This document shows positions 63,641 to 64,000 of a stretch of 64,000 nt of DNA, piece by piece; position 1 is the first letter of the stretch, and the number at the start of each line of letters is the position of its first letter. The notes beneath the pieces were generated by a model, which did no database searches, was not told the DNA's origin, and saw nothing but the letters and a program-made list of their open reading frames with translations. The position numbers and the translations under genes are program-made. This DNA comes from Periplaneta americana. Its lineage: Eukaryota; Arthropoda; Insecta; Blattodea; Blattidae. The stretch is from assembly GCF_040183065.1 (NCBI RefSeq), contig NC_091119.1, positions 205,906,298 to 205,970,297 of the forward strand, given 5' to 3'.

Positions 63641-64000
63641 TTACTTACTTACTTACTTACAAATGGCTTTTAAGGAACCCGGAGGTTCATTGCCGCCCTC
63701 ACATAAGCCCGCCATTGGTCCCTATCCTGAGCAAGATTAATCCATTCTCTATCATCATATCCCACCTCCCTCAAATCCATTTTAATATTATCTTCCCATC
63801 TACGTCTCGGCCTCCCTAAAGGTCTTTTTTTCCTTCCGGCCTCCCAACTAACACTCTATATGCATTTCTGGATTCGCCCATACGTGCTACATGCCCTGCC
63901 CATCTCAAACGTCTGGATTTAATGTTCCTAATTATGTCAGGTGAAGAATACAATGCGTGCAGTTCTGTATTGTGTAACTTTCTCCATTCTCCTGTAACTT
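63641..64000 (-). mobile_element. RTE-like LINE, 3' end, runs off the window
   Basis: The + strand begins (TTAC)n then aaatggcttttaaggaaccc, the reverse complement of the LINE tail. The minus strand encodes the C-terminal [16 protein letters not shown]-type segment. The 5' part lies beyond the right edge. Confidence 0.85.

Overview
The window is AT-rich insect DNA, most likely from a cockroach or termite (Blattodea). Genes have long GT-AG introns, and all three groups of transposons (LINEs and SINEs, DNA transposons and Helitrons, LTR elements) are present. The best host genes resemble insect odorant-binding proteins. The species call is inference from style, not proof.

Host genes. Two tandem paralogues on the + strand have very small exons that no simple ORF scan reveals. 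Gene 1 (last five coding exons, 524-6438) enters from the left edge. Gene 2 (22232-46553) is complete: nine coding exons, 621 nt, 206 residues, a signal peptide, a TATA box and about 24 kb of mostly transposon-filled introns. The five shared exons match in phase, and four of the five match exactly in length. The encoded proteins are secreted, helix-rich and cysteine-rich, and end in a C-P-x9-C motif as in Plus-C odorant-binding proteins. Their 3' flanks are also homologous (6.4-11.2 kb against 46.5-54.7 kb), so the duplicated unit covers gene plus flank and each copy has since gained its own insertions.

Mobile DNA, left to right. 0-6.4 kb: a tRNA-derived SINE and nested TIR elements in gene 1 introns. 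6.7-8.55 kb: a PIF/Harbinger element with a HARBI1-like start. 8.9-9.8 kb: a solo LTR. 11.2-13.9 kb: an RTE-like LINE, a pogo/Tigger element with a nested MITE, and LINE scraps. 14.0-16.3 kb: a hAT element with a perfect 8-bp target duplication. 17.2-21.0 kb: a four-level nest (Helitron, THAP-domain transposon, RTE-like LINE, SINE). 22.2-46.6 kb: gene 2, whose introns hold a solo LTR, two Helitrons, several LINE pieces, a second Harbinger-like element with a MADF exon, a mariner, SINEs and a 277-bp near-perfect palindrome. 47.6-53.8 kb: a Ty3/Gypsy LTR retrotransposon with near-identical LTRs, inserted in a LINE. 54.5-64 kb: a hAT transposase remnant, inverted-repeat elements, SINEs and an RTE-like LINE that runs off the right edge.

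How it fits together. The only apparent active host function is chemosensory or ligand carriage by the two secreted proteins. The rest is a layered record of transposition, with target-site duplications and interrupted copies giving the relative order of events. No CRISPR array, rRNA or true tRNA gene was seen.
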